A program made the position numbers and the translations under genes. A DNA stretch of 64,000 nt. It comes from Bacteroidota bacterium (GTDB taxonomy: Bacteria > Bacteroidota > Bacteroidia > Chitinophagales > Chitinophagaceae). Location: contig JAUZOE010000010.1 of NCBI GenBank assembly GCA_030706605.1, positions 1 to 64,000 of the forward strand. Reading direction: 5' to 3'. Within the stretch, counting starts at the first letter, position 1, and the number at the start of each line of letters is the position of its first letter. Below the pieces are notes generated by a model, which ran no database searches, was not told the DNA's origin, and was given only the letters and a program-made list of their open reading frames with translations. Positions 17,758 through 27,808 of the stretch are shown here, piece by piece.

Positions 17758-17992
17758 CCCAGTCATCGATGCTTGTTAGTTAATACTTTCAGTGGAAAAT
17801 TTCAGGTATCAGGGAGATGGTAAGTTTGAGAAATGCTGTTTATATAGTTATTAATTATAAAATTGATTAGGAATTAATGGGCTTGTAATGAAATAAATAC
17901 TGAATTAGAAAATTCAAAAAAACTAGAAGGAATACAGAAATATTTATTTAATTATGGCCTTATAAATTTATTATCTTCAGTAAAAAATATTT

Positions 17993-18181
17993 ATGGAATA
18001 TTTATTGATAAAAAAGACAGATGCAATAGATTTGGTTACAGAAGTAAATGAGTGGATAAAAAAAGGATGGAAACCTTGTGGGGGTATTTCTATAGCTTTT
18101 GGGAGGATCAGGAATACTACGGGTGGCTCCAAATCATGGCTGGAAGTGCTTTTTCATGTTCAGGCTATGATCAAAGAATAA
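17993..18181 (+). CDS. DUF1737-like small protein
   Basis: A 62-residue protein starting MEYLLIKKTDAIDLVTEVNE, followed by a WKPCGGISI motif and a C-terminal FHVQAMIKE. This matches the DUF1737 pattern: a short protein with an E-V-N..i..GW.P.GG core and a terminal QAM. The function of the family is unknown, and it is often found as a stand-alone small gene. It has no signal peptide and no obvious operon context here. Confidence 0.65.
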   Translation: MEYLLIKKTDAIDLVTEVNEWIKKGWKPCGGISIAFGRIRNTTGGSKSWLEVLFHVQAMIKE

Positions 18182-18895
18182 CTTCCTGTTTTGTTGTAAA
18201 TTTTTTTTGCTTTAAGATGTAGAATATGTTTTGCCATTTTCTTTTCAATTTTTTGTTGGCAAAAAGATAGTTAAAACCTGATTTCAGTGTTTTACAATTC
18301 CCGATTTCATTACCTACTTTATACTTATTTGTGAATGGGATCTATTTTGAATTGGGATGAAAAATTGTTTTGCAAATACATATGGAATAAAAATTATTAG
18401 AAAATTCATTTTAGTTTTTATTGATTTGTTATTAAGCTTTTCGAAGATTGGGCCTGTAGTCAGGAAAAACGAGCCAGTGAATTAAAACAAACCAATGCAA
18501 AAATTGGTGAATTTCTTTCATTGTAGTGTAAATGAAAAAAATCAAAAATATTTGTTGATTCTTCCGCTTTTGAGAATGTAGACTATATAGCCAGTTGTTA
18601 TTCTTTATATACTTATATTACAATATAAGAATATAATTCCTTCTGCTTTTCTTTAGAAAAAATATTGTGTTATTTAATCCAGTTAATCCCGGAATATTTT
18701 TTGAATTTGTAGTGAAATAAGAAATTAATAGTTGTTTATAACAATGTCCTTATATTTATCGAAAAATATAAGATGCTGTAATGAGAATGCAATCTTGTGA
18801 GAATACAAAGAGTATTTATTTACCTTACTTTAATATAAAAACGAAGATTTTCTTATTCCAATAATTTTAAGTTTCAATAATATAATCATCCTTAC
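18182..18895. other. Gene-free AT-rich stretch
   Basis: These 714 bases contain no gene I can support. A short open stretch at 18425-18526 encodes a charged, coiled-coil-like peptide (FEDWACSQEKRASELKQTN region). It could be a scrap of a sensor kinase linker, but is too short to assign. The region marks the junction between the uronate locus and the next glycan block. Confidence 0.4.
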
Positions 18896-21289
18896 ATGAA
18901 ATTTTTATTTCTTCCTTTAGTGACTGTTATTTTTCTTTTTTCTTTTGCTGACGCCCAAAAGGAGAATAATCTTTCCGGCAAAAAAGCCAATAATACGGCA
19001 CCCCAGCTAGGCAAAAACAAAATTGAAGCGGTTATTGCTGCCATGACACCTGAAGAAAAAATTGGAATGACGGTGGGGGATGGTAAATTTCTTCCTGCAG
19101 TTGATCAGGAAAATATTGAGCAGGGGACTGGAATCATTATTGCCAACCAGAATTCGAAACTGCTTATTCCACGTCTTAATATCTGGTCGTCTGCTCTTTC
19201 CGATGGTCCTTCCGGCCTGAACCGCGATCCGCATCCTGAAGGCGCTACTGAATACACTTATACTACCGCGTTTCCAACCTCAACATGCTTGTCTGCAACC
19301 TGGAATACGACGTTAATTGAAAACGTAGGAAAAGCCTTCGGAGAAGAAGTGCTTGACTATGGTTATGATGTTATCCTGATGCCGGCAATGAACCTGCATC
19401 GCAATCCGGAGTGTGGGCGAAGCTTTGAATATTATTCCGAAGATCCGCTGCTTTCGGGAAAAATGGCTGCTTTTATGGTCAAAGGATTGCAGTCAAAAGG
19501 AATTGGAGCAACGTTAAAACATTTCGTCGGTAACAACCAGGAAACCAACCGCCGGACTTACAATGCAGTTATAGGTCAGAGGGCTTTGCGCGAGCTTTAC
19601 CTGCGCGGTTTTGAAATTGCCGTTAAAGAAGGGAAACCGGACTGTATCATGACTTCCTACAATAAAGTGAACGGGTTTTACACGGCTGAAAATCCTGAAT
19701 TACTTCAGGATATTGTACGTCGGGAATGGGACTTTAAAGGTTTGTTTATGACCGATTTCGACGGCTACGGAAGTGCAGTAGCTAAAGTTCGTGCCGGTAA
19801 TAACATGCTGATGGGCGGAAACAAGGATGAACTGAATGAACTTACAAAAGCACTTAAAGATAAAACGCTGGATGAATCAACTCTCGATAAAAACCTGGTT
19901 TATAACCTGCAACTTAAACTGAAATCTCCTCGTGCAAAAGGTTATGTCCCGACTATGAAACCAGATTTGGAAGGTCATGCAAAAATAGCCCGTGAAGCTG
20001 CTGCGGAAGGAATGGTGTTACTAAAAAATGATGGAAATACGCTTCCGTTTGAAGCAGGAAAAACGGTTGCTGTTTTTGGAAAAATCGGATATTATCTCAT
20101 TGATGCAGGAACAGGCAGCGGCGGAGTCCGTAGTAATAAATATGCTGTTTCAGTAAATGAAGGATTAAAAGCAGCAGGCTTTAAGGTGTTAAATGAACTT
20201 GAGGACAATTATCTCTCTTTTATTGAAAAAACAAAGAAAGAAAATCTGGTGCCGGATTATTTCAATAATCCTAAAATGCGCGCCGATAATGGCATAACTG
20301 GTGATCAGGCCCCTCCTCATTTTAAGGGACGATTGGTTGCGTTTAGTAAAGAACAGCCGTTGTCGAAGGCAGAAATTACCAGGTACGAATCTAAATCTGA
20401 TGTCGCAGTTATTACCTTGGGTAGAAGTGGTGGCGAAAACTATGAAAATGGTTATCTGCCAATAACTAAGGTAGAACTTGACCTGGTTAAGACTGTATGC
20501 GAAGTTTATCATTCCGAAGGCAAAAAAGTAGTTGTCGTACTTAATGTTGGAGGCGTTTGGGAAACGGCAAGTTGGAGGGATTATCCTGATGCCATTCTTC
20601 TGGCCTGGGAGCCCGGTCAGGAAGGAGGAAATGCCGTGGCCGATATTTTGAAAGGTGCTATCAATCCTTCCGGAAGGCTGCCGGATTCGTTCCCTCTCAA
20701 ATATGATGATGTTCCTTCGGCTTCGACGTTCCCCGGTGTACCTGCTGACGACCCGGTTAATTCGTTCTATAAAGAAGGCATTTATGTTGGGTATCGTTAT
20801 TACAACTCCTTCAATGTGCCGGTTGCTTATGAATTTGGGTATGGACTTTCCTATACCAACTTTGGATTTTCAGGCTTGAAATTAAGCAGCACTACTTTCG
20901 CCAATAATTTACAGGTAGAGGTAACTGTGAAAAACATAGGGAAAGTTGCCGGGAAAGAAGTGGTGCAACTCTATGTGGCTGCACCGCAGGTAGAAATTGA
21001 AAAACCATCAGAGGAACTGAAGGGATTTGCCAAAACCAAATTGCTCCAGCCAGGTGAAAGTCAGCACTTGACTTTGGAACTGAATGCTATGTCATTGGCT
21101 TCGTTTAGAAGTGGTGTCAGTTCGTGGGTGGCTGATAAAGGAAATTATGAAGTGCGAATTGGGGCATCCTCAAAAGACATTCGTCTGAAAGCATCATTCT
21201 CTGTACCTAAAGATATTGTAGTTGAACATGTTCATGATGTGCTTTACCCAAATTTTGCTATGAAGGAACTAAGCAGAAATGATAAATAG
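18896..21289 (+). CDS. Secreted GH3-family glycosidase (beta-glucosidase-like)
   Basis: A 797-residue exported glycoside hydrolase family 3 enzyme. Residues 1-20 form a signal peptide. The N-terminal barrel carries KHFVGNNQETNRR (near 204-216) and the nucleophile D287 in GLFMTDFDGYG. A C-terminal (alpha/beta)6 sandwich with an AWEPGQEGGNAVADIL motif (near 563) and a fibronectin-like domain from about residue 670 complete the usual three-domain layout. Such enzymes release terminal beta-linked glucose or related sugars in the periplasm. It starts a same-strand run of six genes (18896-28912) and precedes the next gene by five bases. Confidence 0.9.
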   Translation: MKFLFLPLVTVIFLFSFADAQKENNLSGKKANNTAPQLGKNKIEAVIAAMTPEEKIGMTVGDGKFLPAVDQENIEQGTGIIIANQNSKLLIPRLNIWSSALSDGPSGLNRDPHPEGATEYTYTTAFPTSTCLSATWNTTLIENVGKAFGEEVLDYGYDVILMPAMNLHRNPECGRSFEYYSEDPLLSGKMAAFMVKGLQSKGIGATLKHFVGNNQETNRRTYNAVIGQRALRELYLRGFEIAVKEGKPDCIMTSYNKVNGFYTAENPELLQDIVRREWDFKGLFMTDFDGYGSAVAKVRAGNNMLMGGNKDELNELTKALKDKTLDESTLDKNLVYNLQLKLKSPRAKGYVPTMKPDLEGHAKIAREAAAEGMVLLKNDGNTLPFEAGKTVAVFGKIGYYLIDAGTGSGGVRSNKYAVSVNEGLKAAGFKVLNELEDNYLSFIEKTKKENLVPDYFNNPKMRADNGITGDQAPPHFKGRLVAFSKEQPLSKAEITRYESKSDVAVITLGRSGGENYENGYLPITKVELDLVKTVCEVYHSEGKKVVVVLNVGGVWETASWRDYPDAILLAWEPGQEGGNAVADILKGAINPSGRLPDSFPLKYDDVPSASTFPGVPADDPVNSFYKEGIYVGYRYYNSFNVPVAYEFGYGLSYTNFGFSGLKLSSTTFANNLQVEVTVKNIGKVAGKEVVQLYVAAPQVEIEKPSEELKGFAKTKLLQPGESQHLTLELNAMSLASFRSGVSSWVADKGNYEVRIGASSKDIRLKASFSVPKDIVVEHVHDVLYPNFAMKELSRNDK

Positions 21290-21294
21290 TTGAA

Positions 21295-22413
21295 GTGATG
21301 AAACGAAATTTGTTGGCAATTCTTCTTTTGTTTTTTCTCTTTGCTGTTGCTCCATGGGCAAAAGCACAGAAGTATGACAAAAAACAGGGAGGCGGTAAAC
21401 CTGATCCCGAATTGAGTCTAAAAGATAACGATTACATTGATCGGCAGGATCAGGTTTTCCTGGACACGGTTCAGTCGATTCTGGCCAAATATTCGCCTCT
21501 TGTTCACGATAATTTCCGGCGCACTACAGCTAAAATGCTGATGGATGCCGTTTTTCACGATCATTTTACTGCCTACCGTAAACCCGTTCAGCAATTCTTT
21601 CATGCGCGGGTCGACCAGGTAATTCAGGAACTGGAGCAAACAAAAGTTGAAAAGGGTGTCCGGATTTGGAAAATTTATAACATGGGTTTCATCGCCCGTA
21701 CAAAAACGGTTACACTTGCTTTCGACCTGGTGAGCGGGAGTACTTCCGAATCGCCCGATTTTTCCATGAACCAGGATGAAATGGATCGGATTGTACGGCA
21801 ATGCGATGCTTTGCTGATTTCCCACCGGCACGAAGATCATGCGGATATTCAGATGGCTCAAAAGTTTGTCGATCTGGACCTGCCGGTTTTGACGACTGAA
21901 GAAACATGGTCCAATGAACCGATTCATTCCAAAATCATTCATCCTGAAAGAAGTGCTGAAAAACTTCAGCATTTAAAACTTAAAAATTATACGCTCGACC
22001 TGTATGTTTTTCCGGGGCATCAGTTGACTTCAGCCATCAACAATGTTTACCTTGTAAAGACACCGGAAGGAATAACGCTGGCTCACGACGGCGACCAGAT
22101 TAACGAAGGCAATTTTATGATGGATTGGGATTGGATCGACCAGGTACATAAAAATCAACAGGTGGATGTGTTAATGACTAATGCATGGACAACGGATATT
22201 TTCAGGGTAGTGCGTGGTTTCAACCCGGAGTTGGTTTTGCCAGGTCATGAGATTGAATTGGGACACACAGTTTGGGACCGGCTTCCGTATTGGGGCGACG
22301 ACAAATATTTGGGCCTTAATTATGCTGAGCTTAAAAAATCAAAATACCCTGTTGTGGCTATGATTTGGGGAGAATCGTATTGGTTTATCCCTCGCCTGAA
22401 GAATCAAAAATGA
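21295..22413 (+). CDS. Exported metallo-beta-lactamase-fold hydrolase
   Basis: A 372-residue protein with a signal peptide (about 1-24) and a metallo-beta-lactamase fold. The zinc-binding motif H177-R-H179-E-D181-H182 is intact, and later conserved positions include an FPGHQ His and HDGDQ near residues 240-265. The gene starts five bases after the GH3 gene and is likely co-translated with it. Family members hydrolyse many ester, amide or phosphoester bonds; nothing here fixes the substrate. Carbohydrate-ester or lactone cleavage would suit the context, but is only an inference. Confidence 0.8.
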   Translation: MMKRNLLAILLLFFLFAVAPWAKAQKYDKKQGGGKPDPELSLKDNDYIDRQDQVFLDTVQSILAKYSPLVHDNFRRTTAKMLMDAVFHDHFTAYRKPVQQFFHARVDQVIQELEQTKVEKGVRIWKIYNMGFIARTKTVTLAFDLVSGSTSESPDFSMNQDEMDRIVRQCDALLISHRHEDHADIQMAQKFVDLDLPVLTTEETWSNEPIHSKIIHPERSAEKLQHLKLKNYTLDLYVFPGHQLTSAINNVYLVKTPEGITLAHDGDQINEGNFMMDWDWIDQVHKNQQVDVLMTNAWTTDIFRVVRGFNPELVLPGHEIELGHTVWDRLPYWGDDKYLGLNYAELKKSKYPVVAMIWGESYWFIPRLKNQK

Positions 22414-22457
22414 TTGATTTGAATAGAAAATAAGCTTAATTTAAAAACATAAACATC

Positions 22458-23438
22458 ATGAAAAATCGATTCTTAATCCTTTGGTTTATTTGGACTTTAC
22501 TCGGAGCTGTATTAATATTTGAAGTGTATACTGCTGATTCAAAAAATACGCTGACTTCTGTTATAGCAATGGTTCTAAGCATTGCTCCTCTTATGGGTTT
22601 AGTGCTTTCTTTAGGCTCTTTAAAAGCCTCGAAACAGTTTAAAGATTGGCTTCAAAAAGATAAAAATTCGATGTATTATACTGCAGGAGGTATAACACTT
22701 TTATTTGCCTTGCCGGGATTATTGACAATTACTTTCAATCCATACACTACCACGATTTTTGCGTTTATTGTTTTAGCTGTATTTGGTTCGCTTAAGAAGC
22801 TTAACAGCGAATCTTTTGAATTGAGTTGGACTGATGTTGCCCTCTGGATCCTTCTTTGGATTCCATTTGATCTTCGGTGGTCAATGGACATGCATCCCTT
22901 ACTTGATTATACCTGGTGGTCAATGGCAATTTCTGTAATTGCAGTTATTGGCTGGTATGGTTATCGCAATGCGGAAATCGGTTTTAACCTGGTTCCAAGA
23001 ATTAAAGATTTATACATCGCACTTCTGGCACTCCTTATGATAATGGTGGTGGTGCTTCCTATCGGAATTATGACAGGCTTCCTTACTTTTAAGATTCCGG
23101 AAACATTCAATATCCCTAAATTAAGTGCTCATTTTATTGGAATTTTTCTAACTATTGCTTTGCCGGAAGAACTGTTTTTTAGGGGTTTGCTTTTAAGAGG
23201 CCTCGAGAAAGTTTCTTCAAAAAAATGGGTTCCAATGGTTGTATCTTCTCTCGCTTTTGGATTAATGCACTGGAACAATATTAGTGGGTTACACATGCAA
23301 ATTACCTATGTTATCTTAGCCACACTTGCCGGGCTTGGTTATGGATGGGCTTACAAAAAAAGTGGCAATAATTTATTGGCAGCCATGCTTACACACACAC
23401 TTGTTGACTGGGTTTGGAAATTGGTTCTTGCGGGTTAG
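22458..23438 (+). CDS. CPBP-family intramembrane glutamic endopeptidase
   Basis: A 326-residue polytopic membrane protein with about eight hydrophobic segments. The C-terminal half carries the CPBP/CAAX-protease (Abi) signature: E237-E238-x3-R242 in PEELFFRG, a His in LMHWNN (near 272) and a final THTLVDWVW motif near 315. These form the catalytic site of type II CAAX-like proteases. It sits inside a glycan-degradation run, which is an unexpected partner. Its target is unknown. Confidence 0.85.
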   Translation: MKNRFLILWFIWTLLGAVLIFEVYTADSKNTLTSVIAMVLSIAPLMGLVLSLGSLKASKQFKDWLQKDKNSMYYTAGGITLLFALPGLLTITFNPYTTTIFAFIVLAVFGSLKKLNSESFELSWTDVALWILLWIPFDLRWSMDMHPLLDYTWWSMAISVIAVIGWYGYRNAEIGFNLVPRIKDLYIALLALLMIMVVVLPIGIMTGFLTFKIPETFNIPKLSAHFIGIFLTIALPEELFFRGLLLRGLEKVSSKKWVPMVVSSLAFGLMHWNNISGLHMQITYVILATLAGLGYGWAYKKSGNNLLAAMLTHTLVDWVWKLVLAG

Positions 23439-23512
23439 TGGAATAGTATCTTCTTTGACTGGTATTTATATTTTTACTTTAAATATCAGAAATAACTAAG
23501 AATATGATTGAA

Positions 23513-24685
23513 ATGAAAAAAGCACTTTCAATAGTTATTTTATTTTTAGCATTGACTTTAGTAGTCAATGCTCAGATCGACAGTTCCCTTATTTTCCCTT
23601 TGCAGGAAAAACATGTGCACTCAAGTAGTATTGTTGAGTTGCCTAATGGCGATTTATTGGTTTGTTGGTTCAAAGGAAGCGGCGAACGAGGGGCCAACGA
23701 TGTATTGATTGAAGGCGCCCGGTTAAAAAAGGGAGAAGAGAAATGGAGCCAACCTTTTTTGATGGCGGACACTCCCGATGAACCTGATTGCAACCCGGTG
23801 ATGTTCCTGAATAGCAATGGCAAACTATTCCTGGTGTGGATTGTGGTTCAGGCTAACCGATGGGAACATTCAATACTCAAAGTAAAAACTACGACCGATT
23901 ATAATGATGAAGGCGCTCCGCACTGGCAATGGCAAAATGTAATCCTGATGAAACCAGGAGACGAATTTGCTAAAAGAGTAGAAGACCAATTCGGGAAAAA
24001 TGGCCGGCAGGATTTAGCGTGGGCCGAATACGCCCCACCTTATGAAGAATTGTTGACTAAGGCGTCAAAAGATCCTGCGAAAAGGGAAACTGGCTGGATG
24101 ACACGAACGCATCCGGTTATCCTTGAAAATGGGAAAATGTTGCTGCCACTTTATTCAGATGGCTTTAATTTTGGTTTGATTGCAATTTCGGAAGATCACG
24201 GTGAAACATGGAAATGCAGTCTGCCCATTGTTGGGCGAGGTTTGAATCAGCCTAGTTTGGTTGTTCGAAAGAATGGCTCGATCGACGCTTATATGCGCGA
24301 CGATGGGGATGAACCCGGAAAAATTATGCTGAGTCATTCTAATGACCAGGGCTATTCGTGGACGTATGCTAAAGAGACGAATTTGCCCAATCCGGGGGCG
24401 AGCGTTGAGGTAATCAAGCTAAAAAGCGGCAACTGGCTGCTTGCATATAACGATGTTGAAGACGGGCGTTACAGCCTGGCCGTCGCTCTTTCAGATGATG
24501 AGGGCGCAAGCTGGAAATGGAAAAGACACCTTGAATACAAAAAAGGAAGCAGTTTTTCTTATCCTTCTTTCATCCAGACAAAAGATGAAAAAATACATAT
24601 CACATTCAGCTATGCAACTTCTAAGAATAGGGAATCGATAAAACATGTGGCATTCGATGAAAATTGGATCAGGGAGAAAGAATAA
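23513..24685 (+). CDS. Exported sialidase-fold (BNR repeat) protein
   Basis: A six-bladed beta-propeller glycosidase-like protein of about 390 residues with a signal peptide. At least three Asp-box motifs (S-x-D-x-G-x-x-W) are visible: SEDHGETW, SNDQGYSW and SDDEGASW, spaced across residues about 220-330. An early ELPNGDLLVCWFKGSGERGAND segment also fits the sialidase/neuraminidase-like superfamily. An ATG three codons upstream (23504) is also possible; MKKALSI at 23513 gives the more typical signal peptide. The fold includes true sialidases and enzymes acting on other sugars such as rhamnose or uronate, so the substrate is left open. Confidence 0.75.
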   Translation: MKKALSIVILFLALTLVVNAQIDSSLIFPLQEKHVHSSSIVELPNGDLLVCWFKGSGERGANDVLIEGARLKKGEEKWSQPFLMADTPDEPDCNPVMFLNSNGKLFLVWIVVQANRWEHSILKVKTTTDYNDEGAPHWQWQNVILMKPGDEFAKRVEDQFGKNGRQDLAWAEYAPPYEELLTKASKDPAKRETGWMTRTHPVILENGKMLLPLYSDGFNFGLIAISEDHGETWKCSLPIVGRGLNQPSLVVRKNGSIDAYMRDDGDEPGKIMLSHSNDQGYSWTYAKETNLPNPGASVEVIKLKSGNWLLAYNDVEDGRYSLAVALSDDEGASWKWKRHLEYKKGSSFSYPSFIQTKDEKIHITFSYATSKNRESIKHVAFDENWIREKE

Positions 24686-24765
24686 AGGCAGGTGCAGATT
24701 ATCCTATCGGGTTGAAAACCAGTATTCGTAAGAAAAATAAAAGAACACGATGAAAACATTTGCAT

Positions 24766-27735
24766 ATGAGACTAAACTTAAATCAATTTATTGCCGCAAG
24801 TAGCTTTCTTATTGTCTTTGTGCTGATTCTCCCGACAGCCAAAGTTGATGCGCAGGGGAGAATGGTGCGGGGAGTAAAGAAAGTTGAATATTCATTACCA
24901 GGGGCAAAAGCCGATTTTTATGTTTCCCCTTCAGGAAATGATAACTGGACTGGGAAACTGGCTGAACCCAACAAAGCTGGAACTGACGGTCCCTTTGCTA
25001 CAATCGAACAGGCAAAGGCTGCGGTGAGGGCACTGAAAGCTGAAGTATATCAACTCAAGAAACCGGCTGTCGATAAACGGTTTATTGGTACACCACACCG
25101 GTTTGGTAGCGGTCGTGATATCCTGGTGTTGATCCGCCAGGGAGTTTATAATCTGGACTCAGCCCTGGTTTTCAAACCGGATGATGGTGGCGAACGCATT
25201 GAAACCGATTTGCCAACCGGCGCTTTTGAATATCATGAACTGGAGGATTGTTTCGTTACCTACGCCGCCTACCCGGGAGAAAACCCGGTCATTTCAGGAG
25301 GAGCAAGAATTACAGGATGGGAAAAAGCCGGTAAGGGGAAATGGGCTGCTAAAATTAATTCAGGAGAAGTTAATGATTTATATGCTAACGGAAAACGAAT
25401 GACCCTGGCCCGGACACCCAATAACGGATATTATTTAACTGACGGTCAACCAACTGACTCCACTTATTTCAGGTTTAATGGAAAAGATATTCAACCTTGG
25501 AAAAATCTGGAAGAAGCGCGGATCAAGCTGGTGGTTAGATGGGGTTCTCAGTACAATGCCATTTCGAAAGTTGACATAAAGAAACACCTGGCCTTCCTGA
25601 AGAAACCAACTCCGGATATTCTGCTCGTTCCACCAAAATATTACATCGAAAATCTGGAAGCACTTTTAGATACAGCGGGAGAGTGGTTTTATAATAAAAC
25701 GGACCAGGTAATCAGTTTTATTCCGGGACCGGACATAAAAAATCCGAATGAGGCCAACATGGTCATTCCTCAGCTAAATGACCTGATACAGGTAGTTGGA
25801 ACAAGAGAGAAACCTGTCAGAAACCTGCGGTTTTACAACCTGATTTTTAGTAACACCCGTGATGGTGGCAGCGCAACGCTTTCGGCACAATATTCAAAAA
25901 ATTGTGAATGGCTGTATAATCACATCGAAAATGTGGGGCAAACCGCCATCCGGCTCGGGCTGGGCTGTTACCACAACCTGATCAATAAAAATATAATTAA
26001 CGATACCCATGGTTCAGGAATCGTTGTTTCAGGAGACAAAAAACCTGGAGACTGGAACGATGTCGTAAGCGACAACACGATTTCATACAACAAGGTTACT
26101 AATCTGAGACCAGCAGTAACGGGTATTTCTGTTTTTAATGCAAACCGAAATGTCGTTTCGCATAACTATGTGTCAAACGTGGGTAGTTACGGCATAACAC
26201 TGGGTAGTTGGCCTAATATTGAGGAAACCAGCGATGGAGGAAATGTGGCTGAATACAATGATGTGTCATTTACCAATATGGAACGAGATGATGAAGGCGG
26301 AATTGCCGTTTATGGTTTAAGTCCCGGGTCAGTGGTACGTAACAACTTGATTCACGATGTGCATCCGGCAGCAACTAACGAGAATGTCGCCTTCTTTTTT
26401 CAGAATATGTCAAAGGAATGGAAAGTTGCCAACAACATTTATTACAATCTTAAGCAGGGCGAGATGAAGCTGTGTGCCTGTTACCTAGTGGATAATATTT
26501 ACAAGAATAATTTCATTGTTGAAACTCCGGAAGTTCAGCCTGAACAAATCATCGACGGGAATCCGTATTTTTTGTACGACCAGCTTGAGGTTTCTGCGAC
26601 CGACCAAAAGTATACTACAGGAAATGATATTAATATATCTGCCAAAATTTATAACCAGGGGTCAACCGGAATGGACCAGGTATTTCTGTATGTTGACGGG
26701 AAAGTAGTCAAGACCCAACTTTTTCCGGTTATTGCAAAAAACAGCCGGACCATAAAGTTCAGCTATAAATTTGGTGATCCGGGAAAGCACAAGGTCGCTA
26801 TTGGCACAACTCAGGAAAAAGAACTCGATATTCAGGGCAAACCGCAGTTCCTTATTTTTCATAACCTCAATACTTCGTTGGATGAAATTCCTCAAGGAGA
26901 TTCACTGACCGTGAGGGTCGATGCCCAAAACGTCAGGGATGAAAAAATTACCCAAAAAATTGAGTTGCTGGATAATGGAAAGACGGTTGCCGTAAGGGAA
27001 ATTTCTTTTGCTAAGGAGGAAAATAAAACCCTGGAGTTTTCTTTTCTGCCTAATGTTGGCAGCCATTCCCTGGTGATCGGAAGCCTGAGTCCGATGAAGA
27101 TTAAAGTGTATCCGGCCAGGAAAGTGGATACCCGTAATGCCGTTTATTCAACCTACTGTTCGGCCACGGCGCAACCCGGAACATTTAGCTACGATGCACA
27201 GAAGAGTCACTTCGAAATCTCGGCAGCCGGTACCGATTTTCTTCATGCCGAAGATTCTTATGGAACAATTTATTTAAAGGGAGCTATCAAAGGAGATTTC
27301 GTAGCAATGGTTCGTGTAATGAGCTTCAGTAAGGATATTAGCGAATGGTTCCGGGCTGGCATCTTTGTTAGAAACGACCTGGCAAAAAGCCATACATCAG
27401 AACCGGGAAGCCTGGGCTCATTCCTATTATTTACTACAACCAAGCGTTGCGGAGCAGAATGGGATGAGTTTGGAAATGGCTGCATGCATAATACAAAAAG
27501 TACAAATTACGGAGTCGATAACCCGATACCGGTTTGGCTGAAGCTGGTCCGGCATGGAAACCGTTTCTCAGGGTATTACAGCTTCGACGGGAAGGACTGG
27601 GTGCTTTCGCGCGAATCAGGAGAAATTCCTGGTTTGGCTAAAACGATGGACATTGGGTTGGCTGGTGGGTCAAACGACCAACGGGTTTCCAAAGTGATTT
27701 TTGAAGACTTTCAACTAGCTGTCGAGGATAAATAA
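24766..27735 (+). CDS. Large exported right-handed beta-helix protein (carbohydrate-active)
   Basis: An exported protein of 989 residues. After a signal peptide (about 1-30) comes ADFYVSPSGNDNWTG followed by GPFATIEQAKAAV, the standard opening of secreted parallel beta-helix enzymes. The helix covers residues about 45-600. A CARDB-like adhesion segment follows (about 610-780). The C-terminal part (about 800-985) is a laminin-G/DUF1349-like sandwich (WFRAGIFVRND, then FSGYYSFDGKDW). The helix family contains glycosidases such as GH141-like enzymes and lyases; catalytic residues cannot be pinned down by eye. An upstream TTG (24760) is in frame, but ATG at 24766 fits the signal peptide better. 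Confidence 0.75.
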   Translation: MRLNLNQFIAASSFLIVFVLILPTAKVDAQGRMVRGVKKVEYSLPGAKADFYVSPSGNDNWTGKLAEPNKAGTDGPFATIEQAKAAVRALKAEVYQLKKPAVDKRFIGTPHRFGSGRDILVLIRQGVYNLDSALVFKPDDGGERIETDLPTGAFEYHELEDCFVTYAAYPGENPVISGGARITGWEKAGKGKWAAKINSGEVNDLYANGKRMTLARTPNNGYYLTDGQPTDSTYFRFNGKDIQPWKNLEEARIKLVVRWGSQYNAISKVDIKKHLAFLKKPTPDILLVPPKYYIENLEALLDTAGEWFYNKTDQVISFIPGPDIKNPNEANMVIPQLNDLIQVVGTREKPVRNLRFYNLIFSNTRDGGSATLSAQYSKNCEWLYNHIENVGQTAIRLGLGCYHNLINKNIINDTHGSGIVVSGDKKPGDWNDVVSDNTISYNKVTNLRPAVTGISVFNANRNVVSHNYVSNVGSYGITLGSWPNIEETSDGGNVAEYNDVSFTNMERDDEGGIAVYGLSPGSVVRNNLIHDVHPAATNENVAFFFQNMSKEWKVANNIYYNLKQGEMKLCACYLVDNIYKNNFIVETPEVQPEQIIDGNPYFLYDQLEVSATDQKYTTGNDINISAKIYNQGSTGMDQVFLYVDGKVVKTQLFPVIAKNSRTIKFSYKFGDPGKHKVAIGTTQEKELDIQGKPQFLIFHNLNTSLDEIPQGDSLTVRVDAQNVRDEKITQKIELLDNGKTVAVREISFAKEENKTLEFSFLPNVGSHSLVIGSLSPMKIKVYPARKVDTRNAVYSTYCSATAQPGTFSYDAQKSHFEISAAGTDFLHAEDSYGTIYLKGAIKGDFVAMVRVMSFSKDISEWFRAGIFVRNDLAKSHTSEPGSLGSFLLFTTTKRCGAEWDEFGNGCMHNTKSTNYGVDNPIPVWLKLVRHGNRFSGYYSFDGKDWVLSRESGEIPGLAKTMDIGLAGGSNDQRVSKVIFEDFQLAVEDK

Positions 27736-27808
27736 GCCTGGGGAAAATTGATCTCAGGTTCCATTAAAAAGTTGGCTGACTTGAAAAGATATTTTTAATA
27801 TAAAAAAT

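Noticed and set aside
18425-18526. Open stretch resembling a sensor-kinase coiled-coil linker
   Set aside because: Only about 33 codons, no start or conserved catalytic motif; resemblance is compatible with chance.
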